From contig NZ_JAUSUG010000002.1 in the NCBI RefSeq assembly GCF_030813435.1, positions 372,001-436,000 of the forward strand: DNA of 64,000 nt, in the 5' to 3' direction. The DNA comes from Evansella vedderi (lineage in GTDB: Bacteria > Bacillota > Bacilli > Bacillales > Salisediminibacteriaceae). Below the pieces are notes generated by a model that searched no databases, had not been told where the DNA came from, and saw nothing but the letters and a program-made list of their open reading frames with translations. This document shows, piece after piece, positions 33,772 through 41,943 of this stretch. The position numbers and the translations under genes were made by a program. Position 1 is the first letter of the stretch. The number at the start of each line of letters is the position of its first letter.

Positions 33772-33870
33772 TTACCCGCCGTTATGGGGAGTTTACCCGT
33801 GGTGTCTTGGACCGTTACCCGCCATTACTCACTACTTACCCGCCGTCGCAGTAACTTTACCCGCCGTGTT
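33772..33870 (+). repeat. 21-bp phased array of TTACCCGCCG words (C1)
   Basis: Five words TTACCCGCCG (variants TTACCCGTGG and TTACCCGCCA) start at 33772, 33793, 33815, 33836 and 33857: steps 21, 22, 21, 21. It is the same layout as arrays A and B with an unrelated word. No gene fits in 33672-33941. Confidence 0.9.
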
Positions 33871-33941
33871 CACATTCCCGACATATTCTTAAGCAAAAAA
33901 ATAGGTTGATACAAAAATGCACCAACCTTACTAACAACTAT

Positions 33942-34427
33942 TTATTCAACAGTGAAGTCCATCGACACTTCTGACATGCTTCCTTCTTTTGGCGTCATCC
34001 ATGCCTTCAACTCGTAATCTCCCGGCTCCAACTCCTCGTCAAGTTGGAATTCCTTTAAATTAATTTCATAGACCAGTTCGTCTCCAGGCTGCAACACTTC
34101 TTCTCCTTCCACCTGTAAAAACATGGCTACACTTGAGAATAGGAAAACTTGCTCCCCATCTTTCGTTTCAACAGAAAAGTCATATCTTTGGGAAGTGGAA
34201 AATTCTAAAGTTACTTCCTCCTCCGTCTGGTTGCTTACTGTATAAACGAAGATTAATTCCCCATCTTCCATAATACTTGGTACCAGTTCCCCAGTAACAG
34301 CTCCGTTCCCTGCATTATTTCCACCTTCACCTGTTGTTACCTCGTCTCCCGTTTGATTATCTCCATTACCAGTTCCACAGCCTGTTAGAAAGAGCCCTAA
34401 TATAAACAAATAAAGCAGTTTTTTCAT
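33942..34427 (-). CDS. Lipoprotein with BsuPI-like domain
   Basis: A 161-residue lipoprotein: signal peptide with lipobox LTGC (Cys 17), a Gly/Asn/Thr-rich linker (about 20-50), then an all-beta domain with VSNQTEEEVTLEFSTSQRYDF and ELEPGDYELKAWM. This matches the BsuPI/IPI family (intracellular proteinase inhibitor-like, Pfam 12690), here in an exported, membrane-attached form. I start at ATG 34427, eight or so bases after GGAGGGA. Single gene. Whether it inhibits a protease is not known. Confidence 0.8.
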   Translation of the reverse strand: MKKLLYLFILGLFLTGCGTGNGDNQTGDEVTTGEGGNNAGNGAVTGELVPSIMEDGELIFVYTVSNQTEEEVTLEFSTSQRYDFSVETKDGEQVFLFSSVAMFLQVEGEEVLQPGDELVYEINLKEFQLDEELEPGDYELKAWMTPKEGSMSEVSMDFTVE

Positions 34428-34573
34428 GATGATTCCCTCCAATATTCTATTGTAAAAAATTTTGTTTTTCATAATGTAAGTCGTAATTCACACCAAAATC
34501 GTTACACCATTACCATTAGGCTATCAGGAACATTATTGACAGTTTCCGGGGACAATAACACACGGGAAACATT

Positions 34574-34598
34574 AAAAAAACACCGTAAATTTACGGTG
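34574..34598 (-). terminator. Terminator of the des locus (after desR)
   Basis: Perfect palindrome CACCGTAAATTTACGGTG (34581-34598); T7 follows on the minus strand. Confidence 0.85.
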
Positions 34599-34663
34599 CA
34601 ATGTGGGTATCCCTTCTCCAAGTCCATTTTTACCTTTTGGATAGGATCTATTGTTCAACCTTT

Positions 34664-35263
34664 TTATTTAAACCAACCCTTTTCTTTTGCACGAGTTATT
34701 GCTTCGATTCGATTCCCTACCTCTAATTTTTCCAAGATGGAAGAGATGTAATTCCGAACGGTTCCATTTGTGAGATGTAGTTCCTGAGAAATTTCCTTCG
34801 TGCTTCTCCCCTCTGCCATTAGGGATAAAACGTCATTTTCACGCTCCGTCAACGGATTTTTCTCACTATAAAATTCATCCACAAGTTCTGGGGCGTAGAT
34901 ACGGCGGCCTGCCATGACACTGCGGATCGAATCGGCGAGTTCGTCGCTAGGACTGTCCTTTAGCATATACCCATTAACACCGGCTTTCACTGCCCGTTGA
35001 AAGTATCCAGCACGGGCAAAGGTTGTTAAAATAATAACCTTGCAGCCAAAATCCTTTAACTCCTCAGCAGCTTCCAGCCCAGTCTTCTTGGGCATTTCAA
35101 TATCCATAATACATATATCAGGTTTGTGTTCCTGTACTAGTTTTACTGCATCTTCACCGTTGCTGGCACTTCCCACAACGGTCATATCATCTTCTAAATC
35201 TAACAAAGCAGATAGAGCTCCTAGTAACATCTTCTGATCCTCAGCTATGACGATCCGAATCAT
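34664..35263 (-). CDS. desR: DesR-type response regulator
   Basis: A 199-residue NarL/FixJ-family regulator, the length of B. subtilis DesR. Receiver domain: acidic pair ED (10-11), phospho-acceptor Asp in ICIMDIEMP, Thr in ILTTFA, Lys in MLKDSPS. C-terminal LuxR-type HTH: LTERENDVLSLMAEGRSTKEI. Phosphorylated by DesK at low temperature, it activates the desaturase gene. ATG 35263 has GGAGGGGGCGGAG before it and overlaps the desK end by 23 bp. Linkage des-desK-desR makes the assignment firm. Confidence 0.95.
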   Translation of the reverse strand: MIRIVIAEDQKMLLGALSALLDLEDDMTVVGSASNGEDAVKLVQEHKPDICIMDIEMPKKTGLEAAEELKDFGCKVIILTTFARAGYFQRAVKAGVNGYMLKDSPSDELADSIRSVMAGRRIYAPELVDEFYSEKNPLTERENDVLSLMAEGRSTKEISQELHLTNGTVRNYISSILEKLEVGNRIEAITRAKEKGWFK

Positions 35264-36401
35264 AACGCTCCGCCCCCTCCCTATCTTCCGATTGAATGAA
35301 ATTATTCGGTGCTTTAATAACAATGGTGGTCCCGTCTTCACCATAGATATCCAGGTTACCATTTACAAATTCCAGCCGTTCCTTCATGCCCCGAAGTCCA
35401 CTGCCTTTTGTTCGATTCGCCTTTTGACCAATTCCTTTTCCGTTGTCACGGACCTTAACAACTAAATCCGTTTTAGTTGGTTCTATGGAAATGGAACAAG
35501 CGGTGGCTTTACTATGCTTTACCACATTTGTAACTGCCTCTTTAATACACATGCTCACTACATTTTCTGCTATCAAAGATGTATTAGGAGGGTGTAGCGG
35601 TCCTTCCACGTTAAATTTTATGTTTGCTGCCTTCAAAAGCTGCTTTACTCGATAGATTTCATCCTCCAGCTTTGTTCCTCGCATTTCCATGACCAGTTCT
35701 CGAACTTCTTTTAGTGTAATTCGTGCTGTTTTTTGTACATCCTTTATTTCCGTTCTTGCTTGATTAGGATTTTTACTAATGAGTTTTGCAGCTAGGTCAC
35801 TTTTTAACCCAATCAATGATAGTTTTTGCCCAAGGGTGTCATGAAGGTCTCTTGAAATTCGCTGTCTTTCTTCCATCTTCACTAGCTCAGAGATACGTTT
35901 GTTCGCATCCTCCAGTTGGCCTTGAAGCATCTCTTCTTTGTTCTTGTTATATGTACTGACAGGAACAAGAATGACGGCAATGATACTTAAGAAAACAAAG
36001 GGTAGCTGTGTGATAAAAACACTATGTGTGATGAACCCATAATAACTGGTTCCAAAGGTCGTAACGAGAAGGATTGTATAAAACGTAATAAAGGCAGCCT
36101 TTTTTTTAAGGTTGCCGATAAAGAATGCTAGAAATAGAAAGAAATAAATATATCCAAATAGCAGACTCATGGCCGTGGAAATGGCAATTTGCATACCAGC
36201 CCCAATATAGACAATCCAGCCATGGGAGGCAAAGGATAATACATAGCAAATAAAGTAGCCAATGATCATAGCGATGCCAATAGCTACTTGCCAGGTGGAG
36301 GAATCATGGAAAATAAAATAAAAAGGGAGGATGTAAAAAACGATCCAAACGTACGGACTAAGTCCTGTGTTTTTCCGAAATTTTTCACCCCATTTTTTCA
36401 C
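35241..36401 (-). CDS. desK: DesK-type thermosensor histidine kinase
   Basis: A 386-residue membrane kinase. The N-terminal half has about five transmembrane segments, where DesK senses membrane order; then a coiled linker, the HisKA_3 region with phospho-His in RQRISRDLHDTLGQKLS, and an HATPase domain with N box KEAVTNVVKHS and G box GKGIG. Its last bases overlap the desR start. In B. subtilis it is a kinase in the cold and a phosphatase when warm. The gene lies 69 bp after des on the same strand. Confidence 0.95.
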   Translation of the reverse strand: MKKWGEKFRKNTGLSPYVWIVFYILPFYFIFHDSSTWQVAIGIAMIIGYFICYVLSFASHGWIVYIGAGMQIAISTAMSLLFGYIYFFLFLAFFIGNLKKKAAFITFYTILLVTTFGTSYYGFITHSVFITQLPFVFLSIIAVILVPVSTYNKNKEEMLQGQLEDANKRISELVKMEERQRISRDLHDTLGQKLSLIGLKSDLAAKLISKNPNQARTEIKDVQKTARITLKEVRELVMEMRGTKLEDEIYRVKQLLKAANIKFNVEGPLHPPNTSLIAENVVSMCIKEAVTNVVKHSKATACSISIEPTKTDLVVKVRDNGKGIGQKANRTKGSGLRGMKERLEFVNGNLDIYGEDGTTIVIKAPNNFIQSEDREGAERYDSDRHS

Positions 36402-36470
36402 AATCCGTCCCTCTTTTCTTTCCTAAATCCGTTTCATTTATTTCGTTTATTGTATCATATTTTTTACTAA

Positions 36471-37559
36471 TTAGTTTGCTTTTCGTACTAGTTCTACTTG
36501 TGGTTTTGGTGTTGGAGTAAAGTTATCCGCCAGCGATAGTTTCGCAGCTTGCTTCTTGCGGTATACTTCTTTTGCCTCTTTAAAGGTTAAGAAAGTCTTT
36601 GTCTCTTCGTCCCAAAGTCGGAATCGTAATGATTTAAAGCTAGTGCCAATTGTAATGGTTGTGGCCTTTTGAAGTGGCACAGACGAATCATGTGCCTTTT
36701 CCAAGTTATAGTTTGGCACTCTTGGACTTAAGTGATGCACGTGGTGGAACCCAATGTTACCAGTGATCCACTGAAGCACCTTCGGCAACTTGTAATAAGA
36801 GCTTCCGTCTACGGCAGCTTGCACGTAGCTCCACTCATCATCATGCTCAAAATAAGAGTCTTCAAATTGGTGTTGAACGTAAAACAACCAAATACCAAGC
36901 ATCCCGGAGATGAGCATCATCGGAGCTTGAATCATAAGGAACGCCTGCCAGCCTACTAAGGCAATAAGAGTAGCATATAAAGTTACGATAGATACATTCG
37001 TAATATACGTGTTCATTCTCTCTTTTCTTCGGGCATTCTTTGTGTTAAAACGATATTGAATAACGAAAACGGCGATTGGACCTAATCCTAGCATAACAAG
37101 TGGATTTCTATAACCGCGATAAGCAATTTTTTTCCAAAGAGGCGCTTCTGCATACTCCTCTACAGTTAAGAGCCACATATCTCCTGTTCCACGTTTGTCT
37201 AAGTTACTGCTCGTTGCGTGATGAATATTATGGCTGTTCTTCCACTGCTCATAAGGAACCAGCGTCAACACTCCAGTAATAGTACCTAATATATCATTGG
37301 CTTTACGGTTTTTGAAAAACGACTGGTGACAGCAGTCATGACAAATGATAAACGTTCGAACGAGGAAACCGGCACTTACAACTAAGATCGGTAATGTAAG
37401 CCAGTAGGACACTGACAAACTTAAATAGGCAACGTACCAAAGAATTACTAACGGTCCTAACGTATTAATTACTTGTTTTATACTTTGTTTTGTATCTGAT
37501 TTTTCAAAAGGAGCCATTTCCTTTTTCAATTTAGCAATATTTGAATTTGTTTTACTCAT
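36471..37559 (-). CDS. des: Membrane acyl-lipid fatty acid desaturase
   Basis: A 362-residue integral membrane di-iron desaturase that adds a double bond (Delta-5 in the B. subtilis enzyme) to acyl chains of membrane lipids and restores fluidity in the cold. Three histidine boxes are present: HDCCHQS, HNIHH and HHVHH, with four or more membrane helices between them. I choose ATG 37559 (MSKTNSNIAK) after GGGGAGG; an open frame to 37685 would pass through the promoter. The dyads at 37657-37693 are likely DesR sites. Confidence 0.95.
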   Translation of the reverse strand: MSKTNSNIAKLKKEMAPFEKSDTKQSIKQVINTLGPLVILWYVAYLSLSVSYWLTLPILVVSAGFLVRTFIICHDCCHQSFFKNRKANDILGTITGVLTLVPYEQWKNSHNIHHATSSNLDKRGTGDMWLLTVEEYAEAPLWKKIAYRGYRNPLVMLGLGPIAVFVIQYRFNTKNARRKERMNTYITNVSIVTLYATLIALVGWQAFLMIQAPMMLISGMLGIWLFYVQHQFEDSYFEHDDEWSYVQAAVDGSSYYKLPKVLQWITGNIGFHHVHHLSPRVPNYNLEKAHDSSVPLQKATTITIGTSFKSLRFRLWDEETKTFLTFKEAKEVYRKKQAAKLSLADNFTPTPKPQVELVRKAN

Positions 37560-37656
37560 GGTTATAACCTCCCCAAATTGCGCTTTGTACTGTATCCCCA
37601 AATCACAGTACTTACTTATATCACTAAGTATAAAAAATGAAAGGGATTCCCATAAG

Positions 37657-37693
37657 TCATAAACGTCAGTGACACAGTATGACAAATGTCATA
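37657..37693 (-). promoter_or_regulatory. Candidate des promoter with DesR operators
   Basis: On the minus strand TTGTCA (37685-37680) and TTATGA (37662-37657) are 17 bp apart and can serve as -35 and -10. TATGACAAATGTCATA (37678-37693) is a perfect dyad over the -35 and GTCAGTGAC (about 37666-37674) a second one between the boxes. Position and dyad character fit the known activation of des by DesR-P; the assignment is inference. Confidence 0.65.
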
Positions 37694-37806
37694 TAAACAC
37701 GATTTATAAGTTATTAACTATCGTAATATAACTAACTTCAACAGAAAAAAGGACCTCATCTGATGACAGTGGCCCTTATATAATACATTCCTTTAATTAC
37801 CCGAAA

Positions 37807-37916
37807 GCTGTTTTGTATTGTTTTAGATGGATATACTTGGGCTTGGATACGCTACAGGCGGACGCTTTCCACTTCTCCAAGCTTTTCAAAATAGCAACTA
37901 AGTTTATGAAAACAGT
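37807..37916 (+). repeat. MITE-like repeat with CTGTTTT/GAAAACAG ends (R1)
   Basis: Starts GCTGTTTT, ends GAAAACAG, about 110 bp. The core is a hairpin opening GCTTGGATACGC (37841) and closing CTTCTCCAAGC (37882). The same core and ends recur at 46570, 54902 (reverse) and 61560. The rest of the gap 37560-37806 holds the des control region. Confidence 0.8.
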
Positions 37917-38102
37917 CTACTTACCAAAATTAATAGTTAATCTAAATTCGAAGAGGGACAGGACTTTTATGATGATTTGGAAGGTGGATATTTCATTTCT
38001 TTTATCAATGGATAATAGCTGCTGGGCTAGTCTATGTTGTTTTGCCTCCTGTTGCAGCTCCTCCATTCGTTGTTTTGCAATACGTTCCTCTATCGGATAC
38101 AT
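37917..38102 (-). CDS. Small protein of the sigma-factor operon, 61 residues
   Basis: MYPIEERIAKQRMEELQQEA starts a strongly charged helical N-terminus (likely coiled coil to about residue 33); the C-terminal third is more hydrophobic (FQIIIKVLSLFEF). AGGAGGGA lies seven bases before the ATG and the gap to the upstream 402-residue gene is only 12 bp, so it is the third gene of the ECF sigma operon. Its stop abuts the repeat element R1, which may have trimmed or replaced the original 3' end. No family recognised. Confidence 0.65.
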   Translation of the reverse strand: MYPIEERIAKQRMEELQQEAKQHRLAQQLLSIDKRNEISTFQIIIKVLSLFEFRLTINFGK

Positions 38103-38114
38103 TCCGACTCCCTC

Positions 38115-39323
38115 CTATAGGGAAAGCTCCCCCACATTTTTTAAGGATTGCGGCATTCTTCCATCCCTGATTCCTAAATCTTTTATTCTGCCAGTATTCA
38201 CCCGTATGACATTTTGCAAGCTGCCTTTTAATTTTTTTTCAGAAACAATCACTTCACCTAGGATATCTAAAGCTGCTATTTTTTCACTTAGAACATCCCC
38301 CTGGACATCCCCTTCGAGGGTTAGTTGCCCTTGAACGATAAAATTCGTCGGATTCTCTAAAGCAAGAAATTCATCGTTAGACCATGTATCTTCTCCCTCA
38401 ACCATAACAAAGCTATTTTTGTACGATAATATTTCTGTATCTAGATTACTCGCTATTTCATAAACCAGATCCTCTAAGGTTTCATGACAAATAACAAAAG
38501 AAGTGGACTCTAGTTTGGTGATGGCATTCGTAAGCATTTCCCTTGTTACATCTCCTTCGAGAATTAAAGGCTTCTTCGTATACAACTTTTTGTTTTTAAA
38601 ACGACGAATGGAACGTGAATTCAGGCGAAGTGTTTTCGTCAATACCTCGTAGCCATCGGGGATGACCTTTACTAATTTACTGTTTACGGAAACGGCTTTC
38701 TTGTAAAAAATAGATTCTTGATTTTCAAATAAAGTAACGAGTCCTTTTAATTTTAATTTGCTAATCTTCTCGTCAAATTTTTTCAAATCTAAATCTTGAG
38801 CTAAGCGAAGAACACCACTAATGACGAGGCACTGGGAATCTTCCAAAGCGTCTAAAAAGGCATTGGATAAAGTAACTTCTCCACTTTCAAAACGTGGCTG
38901 CGGCCCTTCGTAGTGATCCACTTTCATGCCGCCCTCTGCTAAAATATTCCCTACAGCTGCAGATAAATGAGCTGGTGCATAAACACTGCCATTCACAATA
39001 AGGCTGATTTTCCCTTTTTGTAATTGATCAGGTTGAACCTCTTTATCTATAATAACCGTACCATTCACAAGCAATCGGATTGAATCTTGTATTGTGTCTA
39101 AATAAGCTTGGTCAATGATTAAATTTCCATTATAAAAACGGTAGTCCTCCGGAAGCTCAATCGTCTTACCTATATTGCCTATATTTAATTTAGATACAAG
39201 ATGAGCTGTTTCTTTCCCGTAAAGGAGCATCCCCACATTTCCAATACTCTCTACCCCTTCAACACTTTCTTCTGTAGCATTCACTAAGTTTAAAATTCCC
39301 ACATTCCCAATATGTTGACCCAT
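38115..39323 (-). CDS. Unrecognised repeat-containing protein of an ECF sigma operon
   Basis: A 402-residue protein with no signal peptide or membrane helix. The N-terminus has three IGNVG/IGNIG motifs in 50 residues. The rest is built from about four degenerate 65-90-residue repeats of the form NG-x-LIID...LDTIQDSIRLLVNGTVII, rich in short beta strands and ending in V..G.V. phrases; this suggests a beta-helix or polymer-forming fold. Its ATG overlaps the sigma gene stop by one base (TAATG) and its ribosome site lies inside the sigma gene, so the two are coupled. Could be a target, a scaffold or a partner of the sigma factor. I do not recognise the family. Confidence 0.8.
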   Translation of the reverse strand: MGQHIGNVGILNLVNATEESVEGVESIGNVGMLLYGKETAHLVSKLNIGNIGKTIELPEDYRFYNGNLIIDQAYLDTIQDSIRLLVNGTVIIDKEVQPDQLQKGKISLIVNGSVYAPAHLSAAVGNILAEGGMKVDHYEGPQPRFESGEVTLSNAFLDALEDSQCLVISGVLRLAQDLDLKKFDEKISKLKLKGLVTLFENQESIFYKKAVSVNSKLVKVIPDGYEVLTKTLRLNSRSIRRFKNKKLYTKKPLILEGDVTREMLTNAITKLESTSFVICHETLEDLVYEIASNLDTEILSYKNSFVMVEGEDTWSNDEFLALENPTNFIVQGQLTLEGDVQGDVLSEKIAALDILGEVIVSEKKLKGSLQNVIRVNTGRIKDLGIRDGRMPQSLKNVGELSL

Positions 39324-39787
39324 TATACTTCCTCCTCCATTATCTCCCTTAATTGTTTTATCCCTAAATGAAGCTTATATCGTACCGTTGACGCCGGAAC
39401 TCCAACCTGCTCACCTATTTCCTTACTGGATAACCCTAACCAATATCTCTTAAAAATCAGATCACTAAATTCCAATGGTAATTGGGATAATAGCTCACTC
39501 ATTTCCAAGTGTTCTGTAGCAATAAACGGGATTGGAATATCTAAATCCTCCTCCCACTCTATTAGGCGCTTATCCATTCTCCGTTCATCTATAAGCTGGT
39601 TTTTCATCACTCGGTAAAACCAAGCACGCTGCTTATACTCTGGTAAACTATAAAGCTTTTTCTCACCTAACGCCTTAACCAATGCATCCTGCACGAGGTC
39701 ATTTGCTTCCTGTTCATGCCTTGCTATTGACCTGGCAAAGCGATAAAGATCCAGCTTCAACTTTTCATATAGATCAATAGCTTCCAT
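39323..39787 (-). CDS. ECF-type RNA polymerase sigma factor
   Basis: A 154-residue sigma-70 family protein with only regions 2 and 4. Region 2: FARSIARHEQEANDLVQDAL and the RAWFYRVMKNQLIDERR segment. Region 4: LSQLPLEFSDLIFKRYWLGL, then the HTH LSSKEIGEQVGVPASTVRYK. No zinc-binding anti-sigma factor gene follows; instead a 402-residue repeat protein is coupled to it. A 17-bp palindrome (39811-39827) lies before the ribosome site. Regulon unknown. Confidence 0.92.
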   Translation of the reverse strand: MEAIDLYEKLKLDLYRFARSIARHEQEANDLVQDALVKALGEKKLYSLPEYKQRAWFYRVMKNQLIDERRMDKRLIEWEEDLDIPIPFIATEHLEMSELLSQLPLEFSDLIFKRYWLGLSSKEIGEQVGVPASTVRYKLHLGIKQLREIMEEEV

Positions 39788-39810
39788 TTCCTTCCCTCGC
39801 TTATGCTTTA

Positions 39811-39827
39811 ATGAGCTTAAAGCTCAT
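39811..39827 (-). promoter_or_regulatory. Perfect dyad in the leader of the sigma operon
   Basis: ATGAGCTTAAAGCTCAT: 8-bp arms around one base, about 25 bp upstream of the sigma gene start. Could be an operator or leader hairpin. Confidence 0.5.
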
Positions 39828-39925
39828 CTTTCAAAATTTATTAGAGGTGAGAGCCGCGGCTTTTCTCTCTCATAAAGATAACGGATGAGAGGGGAAAAGT
39901 GTTGGAGAAAAATGAAAAAAGTTAT

Positions 39926-39952
39926 AAAAAGAGCCAACACTATTGTGCTGGC
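39926..39952 (-). terminator. Terminator of the YckD-like gene
   Basis: Stem GCCAACAC/GTGCTGGC (one G-T pair), loop TATT, T-run on the minus strand. Confidence 0.75.
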
Positions 39953-39965
39953 CTAGCCTTGAAGA

Positions 39966-40292
39966 TTAATCATGATGATTACCATGACGCTTATGCTTAT
40001 CCCATTTTGGAATAAAACCATTATCCGCTAGTTCTTTATGGTGCTTCTCTAAACGGGAGATAATTTTCTCTCCTTTCTCCTCCGTGATAACACCATACTC
40101 CACATATTTGTGAATGATTTCTACCTTTTGCTCCAACGCTTTCTGTTGAAGCTTAGCCATTTCATCCTTCTGTTCAATGGTTAATTCCACATCTTTATTG
40201 AACCCCTCTGCACCAGCCTCAGGTGTGCAAATACCCATTGTACTTATCATTAAAACTACAGCTGCCATACCAGCAAATATGTACTTCTTCAA
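39966..40292 (-). CDS. DUF2680 (YckD-like) exported protein
   Basis: A 108-residue protein: signal peptide (KKYIFAGMAAVVLMISTMG, to about residue 28), then a helical region with QKALEQKVEIIHKYVEYG and VITEEKGEKIISRLEKH, the DUF2680/YckD signature, and a basic His-rich end (KHKRHGNHHD). I choose TTG 40292, with AAAGGGAGTG six bases upstream; the extension to 40391 has no support. Secreted or envelope protein of unknown role. Confidence 0.82.
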   Translation of the reverse strand: MKKYIFAGMAAVVLMISTMGICTPEAGAEGFNKDVELTIEQKDEMAKLQQKALEQKVEIIHKYVEYGVITEEKGEKIISRLEKHHKELADNGFIPKWDKHKRHGNHHD

Positions 40293-40552
40293 AATAATCA
40301 CTCCCTTTTTAAAACTATAGAGCTTATGTTGTACAGTTTTTTTATTTTTATCCATAAAATTCCTGTGAACTTGACCGTTTTCCAGAACCATTAGGCTAGT
40401 TTACCGGGCCCTTGCTCACGCACTTTTATGTCCGACTTCATACACATATGGGTAAGCCTTGCAATGGGTTGGATATTTTAAAGTGTTTGATTAGATAAAA
40501 AAATACTTATTTCAATCTGTAGAGGCAATTATTTTCTAAAGGAGAGATGTAA

Positions 40553-40849
40553 ATGTTTGGACCACTTGGAGGTTTACTTTTACCTGTTGGCGGAGCACTA
40601 TTAGGAAATTATCTTACTGGACAAATGACTGGAGCTGCCGGGGCTCAGCAACCATGGGGTGCTCCCGCTGCACAACAACCTTGGGCAGGCCAACAACCAT
40701 GGGGCGCACCTGCTGCTCAGCAGCCTTGGGCAGCCCAACAACCATGGGGGGCACCTGCTGCTCAGCAACCTTGGGCGCCACAACAGCAATGGGGGGCACC
40801 AGTTGCACCACCTCAATGGGGACCACGTCCAGGAGGTTTTATTAGATAA
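40553..40849 (+). CDS. Gln-Pro-Trp-Gly-Ala repeat protein
   Basis: A 98-residue protein. The first 28 residues are hydrophobic and Gly-rich (MFGPLGGLLLPVGGALLGNY), then tandem copies of QQPWGAPAA / QQPWA run from about residue 32 to 80, ending GPRPGGFIR. Nine Trp residues in 98 is extreme. The repeat is also a DNA repeat with a unit of about 45 bp. AAAGGAGAGATGT precedes the ATG. Such Gly/Pro/aromatic repeat proteins occur in spore coats and other outer structures; here that is only a guess. Single gene followed by a hairpin. Confidence 0.75.
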   Translation: MFGPLGGLLLPVGGALLGNYLTGQMTGAAGAQQPWGAPAAQQPWAGQQPWGAPAAQQPWAAQQPWGAPAAQQPWAPQQQWGAPVAPPQWGPRPGGFIR

Positions 40850-40882
40850 AATAAAATGATACTATTTCGAAATCAGAGCCCT

Positions 40883-40915
40883 TACCTGTTTCATAAAGAG
40901 GTTATGAAACAGGTA
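40883..40915 (+). terminator. Hairpin after the Trp-repeat gene
   Basis: Perfect 14-bp stem TACCTGTTTCATAA/TTATGAAACAGGTA with a 5-nt loop, no T-run. A related half, CTTACCCGTCTCATAAAG, follows at 40933. Confidence 0.5.
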
Positions 40916-41010
40916 GGGACTTTAACATGCAGCTTACCCGTCTCATAAAGCAGTTATAAACTAAGTCTATTTGAATTAGCATTTTACATAATAAAACTAG
41001 TATCTTAATA

Positions 41011-41040
41011 ACAAAAAGACACCTTCCTAATCAGGTGCCT
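41011..41040 (-). terminator. Terminator of the YpjP gene
   Basis: Stem GACACCT/AGGTGCC (one mismatch), T-run on the minus strand; it lies 130 bp past the stop codon. Confidence 0.6.
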
Positions 41041-41171
41041 AAATAATTGCTATTTATTTTATTTCTTAATCGAACCAGATACCATTTTGATACGGGACAT
41101 GGAACCCTGGCTTTATTTTCGTTCCATTGTGGTGGCTGATGAACCCATACTGGATCGACTCAACATCTTAT

Positions 41172-41792
41172 TTATGCCATCCATTTTGGCGGAGTGTTTT
41201 TATCCCAATACACGTCTCCGATGTTATAATGCTCTTCAAAGTTATCCTTACTTAAATGATAGTGAAAATTAAACCAGTGACCGTCCTTAGGGCGATTGTC
41301 CCGTCTTACATCAAATCTGGCAATCTCCTCTTTTGTACGGTGATCATAAAGGACGAAGATCTTTTCACCATAACCATTTGCAGGCTGCTCCGTTATTCCA
41401 TAGTATTGGAACTCATCTTCTCCTGCTTCTTCAAAAATCATTTGTAACACTTCTTCTATGTTAGGCAATATAGTTGTTGTTAGCTCATCCTCTACCCGAT
41501 CAATAATTCTAGGACCAAGCTTGTAGAGTGTTTGCTCTTTTGCTTGTGCAGTTAGCATATTAACTAAATAATCAGCTGATGAAGTCGTGTCATCATTATC
41601 TTCGTATTCATTAGAGTAATCTATTTCATTGTTATGTGTATTTTCCGATGACTGATTATCTGCATACTCCCGTGAAGAAGAGACAACGTCCTCGTTCTCT
41701 GCACGTGTATCCAAATAGTTTGGTGGTATAAAAACACCAAGAGTCATAAATGTAATTAGGATAACGGATACTTTTTTAAACCATAGCTTCAT
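41172..41792 (-). CDS. ypjP: YpjP-like exported protein
   Basis: A 206-residue protein with signal peptide (1-31), an acidic/Asn/Ser-rich linker (about 32-75) and a conserved C-terminal domain: EEIARFDVRRDNRPKDG, WFNFHYHLSKDNF and the end VYWDKNTPPKW. This is the pattern of B. subtilis YpjP, of unknown function. After the stop, the +1 frame stays open for 33 codons to TAA 41066 and has a plausible protein-like composition, so a frameshift near the end is possible. Not linked to thymidylate synthase here. Confidence 0.78.
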   Translation of the reverse strand: MKLWFKKVSVILITFMTLGVFIPPNYLDTRAENEDVVSSSREYADNQSSENTHNNEIDYSNEYEDNDDTTSSADYLVNMLTAQAKEQTLYKLGPRIIDRVEDELTTTILPNIEEVLQMIFEEAGEDEFQYYGITEQPANGYGEKIFVLYDHRTKEEIARFDVRRDNRPKDGHWFNFHYHLSKDNFEEHYNIGDVYWDKNTPPKWMA

Positions 41793-41943
41793 AGAAATGT
41801 CTCCCTTTTGTGTCCTTACCTAGATTTTACCACGTTGAGGGAGAAAGTCTATAAATCTATTCAATTTTAACTAAAGTGTCATAATTTTTAACATTTTTTT
41901 AGATTTCTAAAGTAAAGGGGGGAATCAACAAGGGTGGCACAAA

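Noticed and set aside
37560-37685. N-terminal extension of the desaturase
   Set aside because: It would cover the promoter and dyads; GGGGAGG and family length support ATG 37559.
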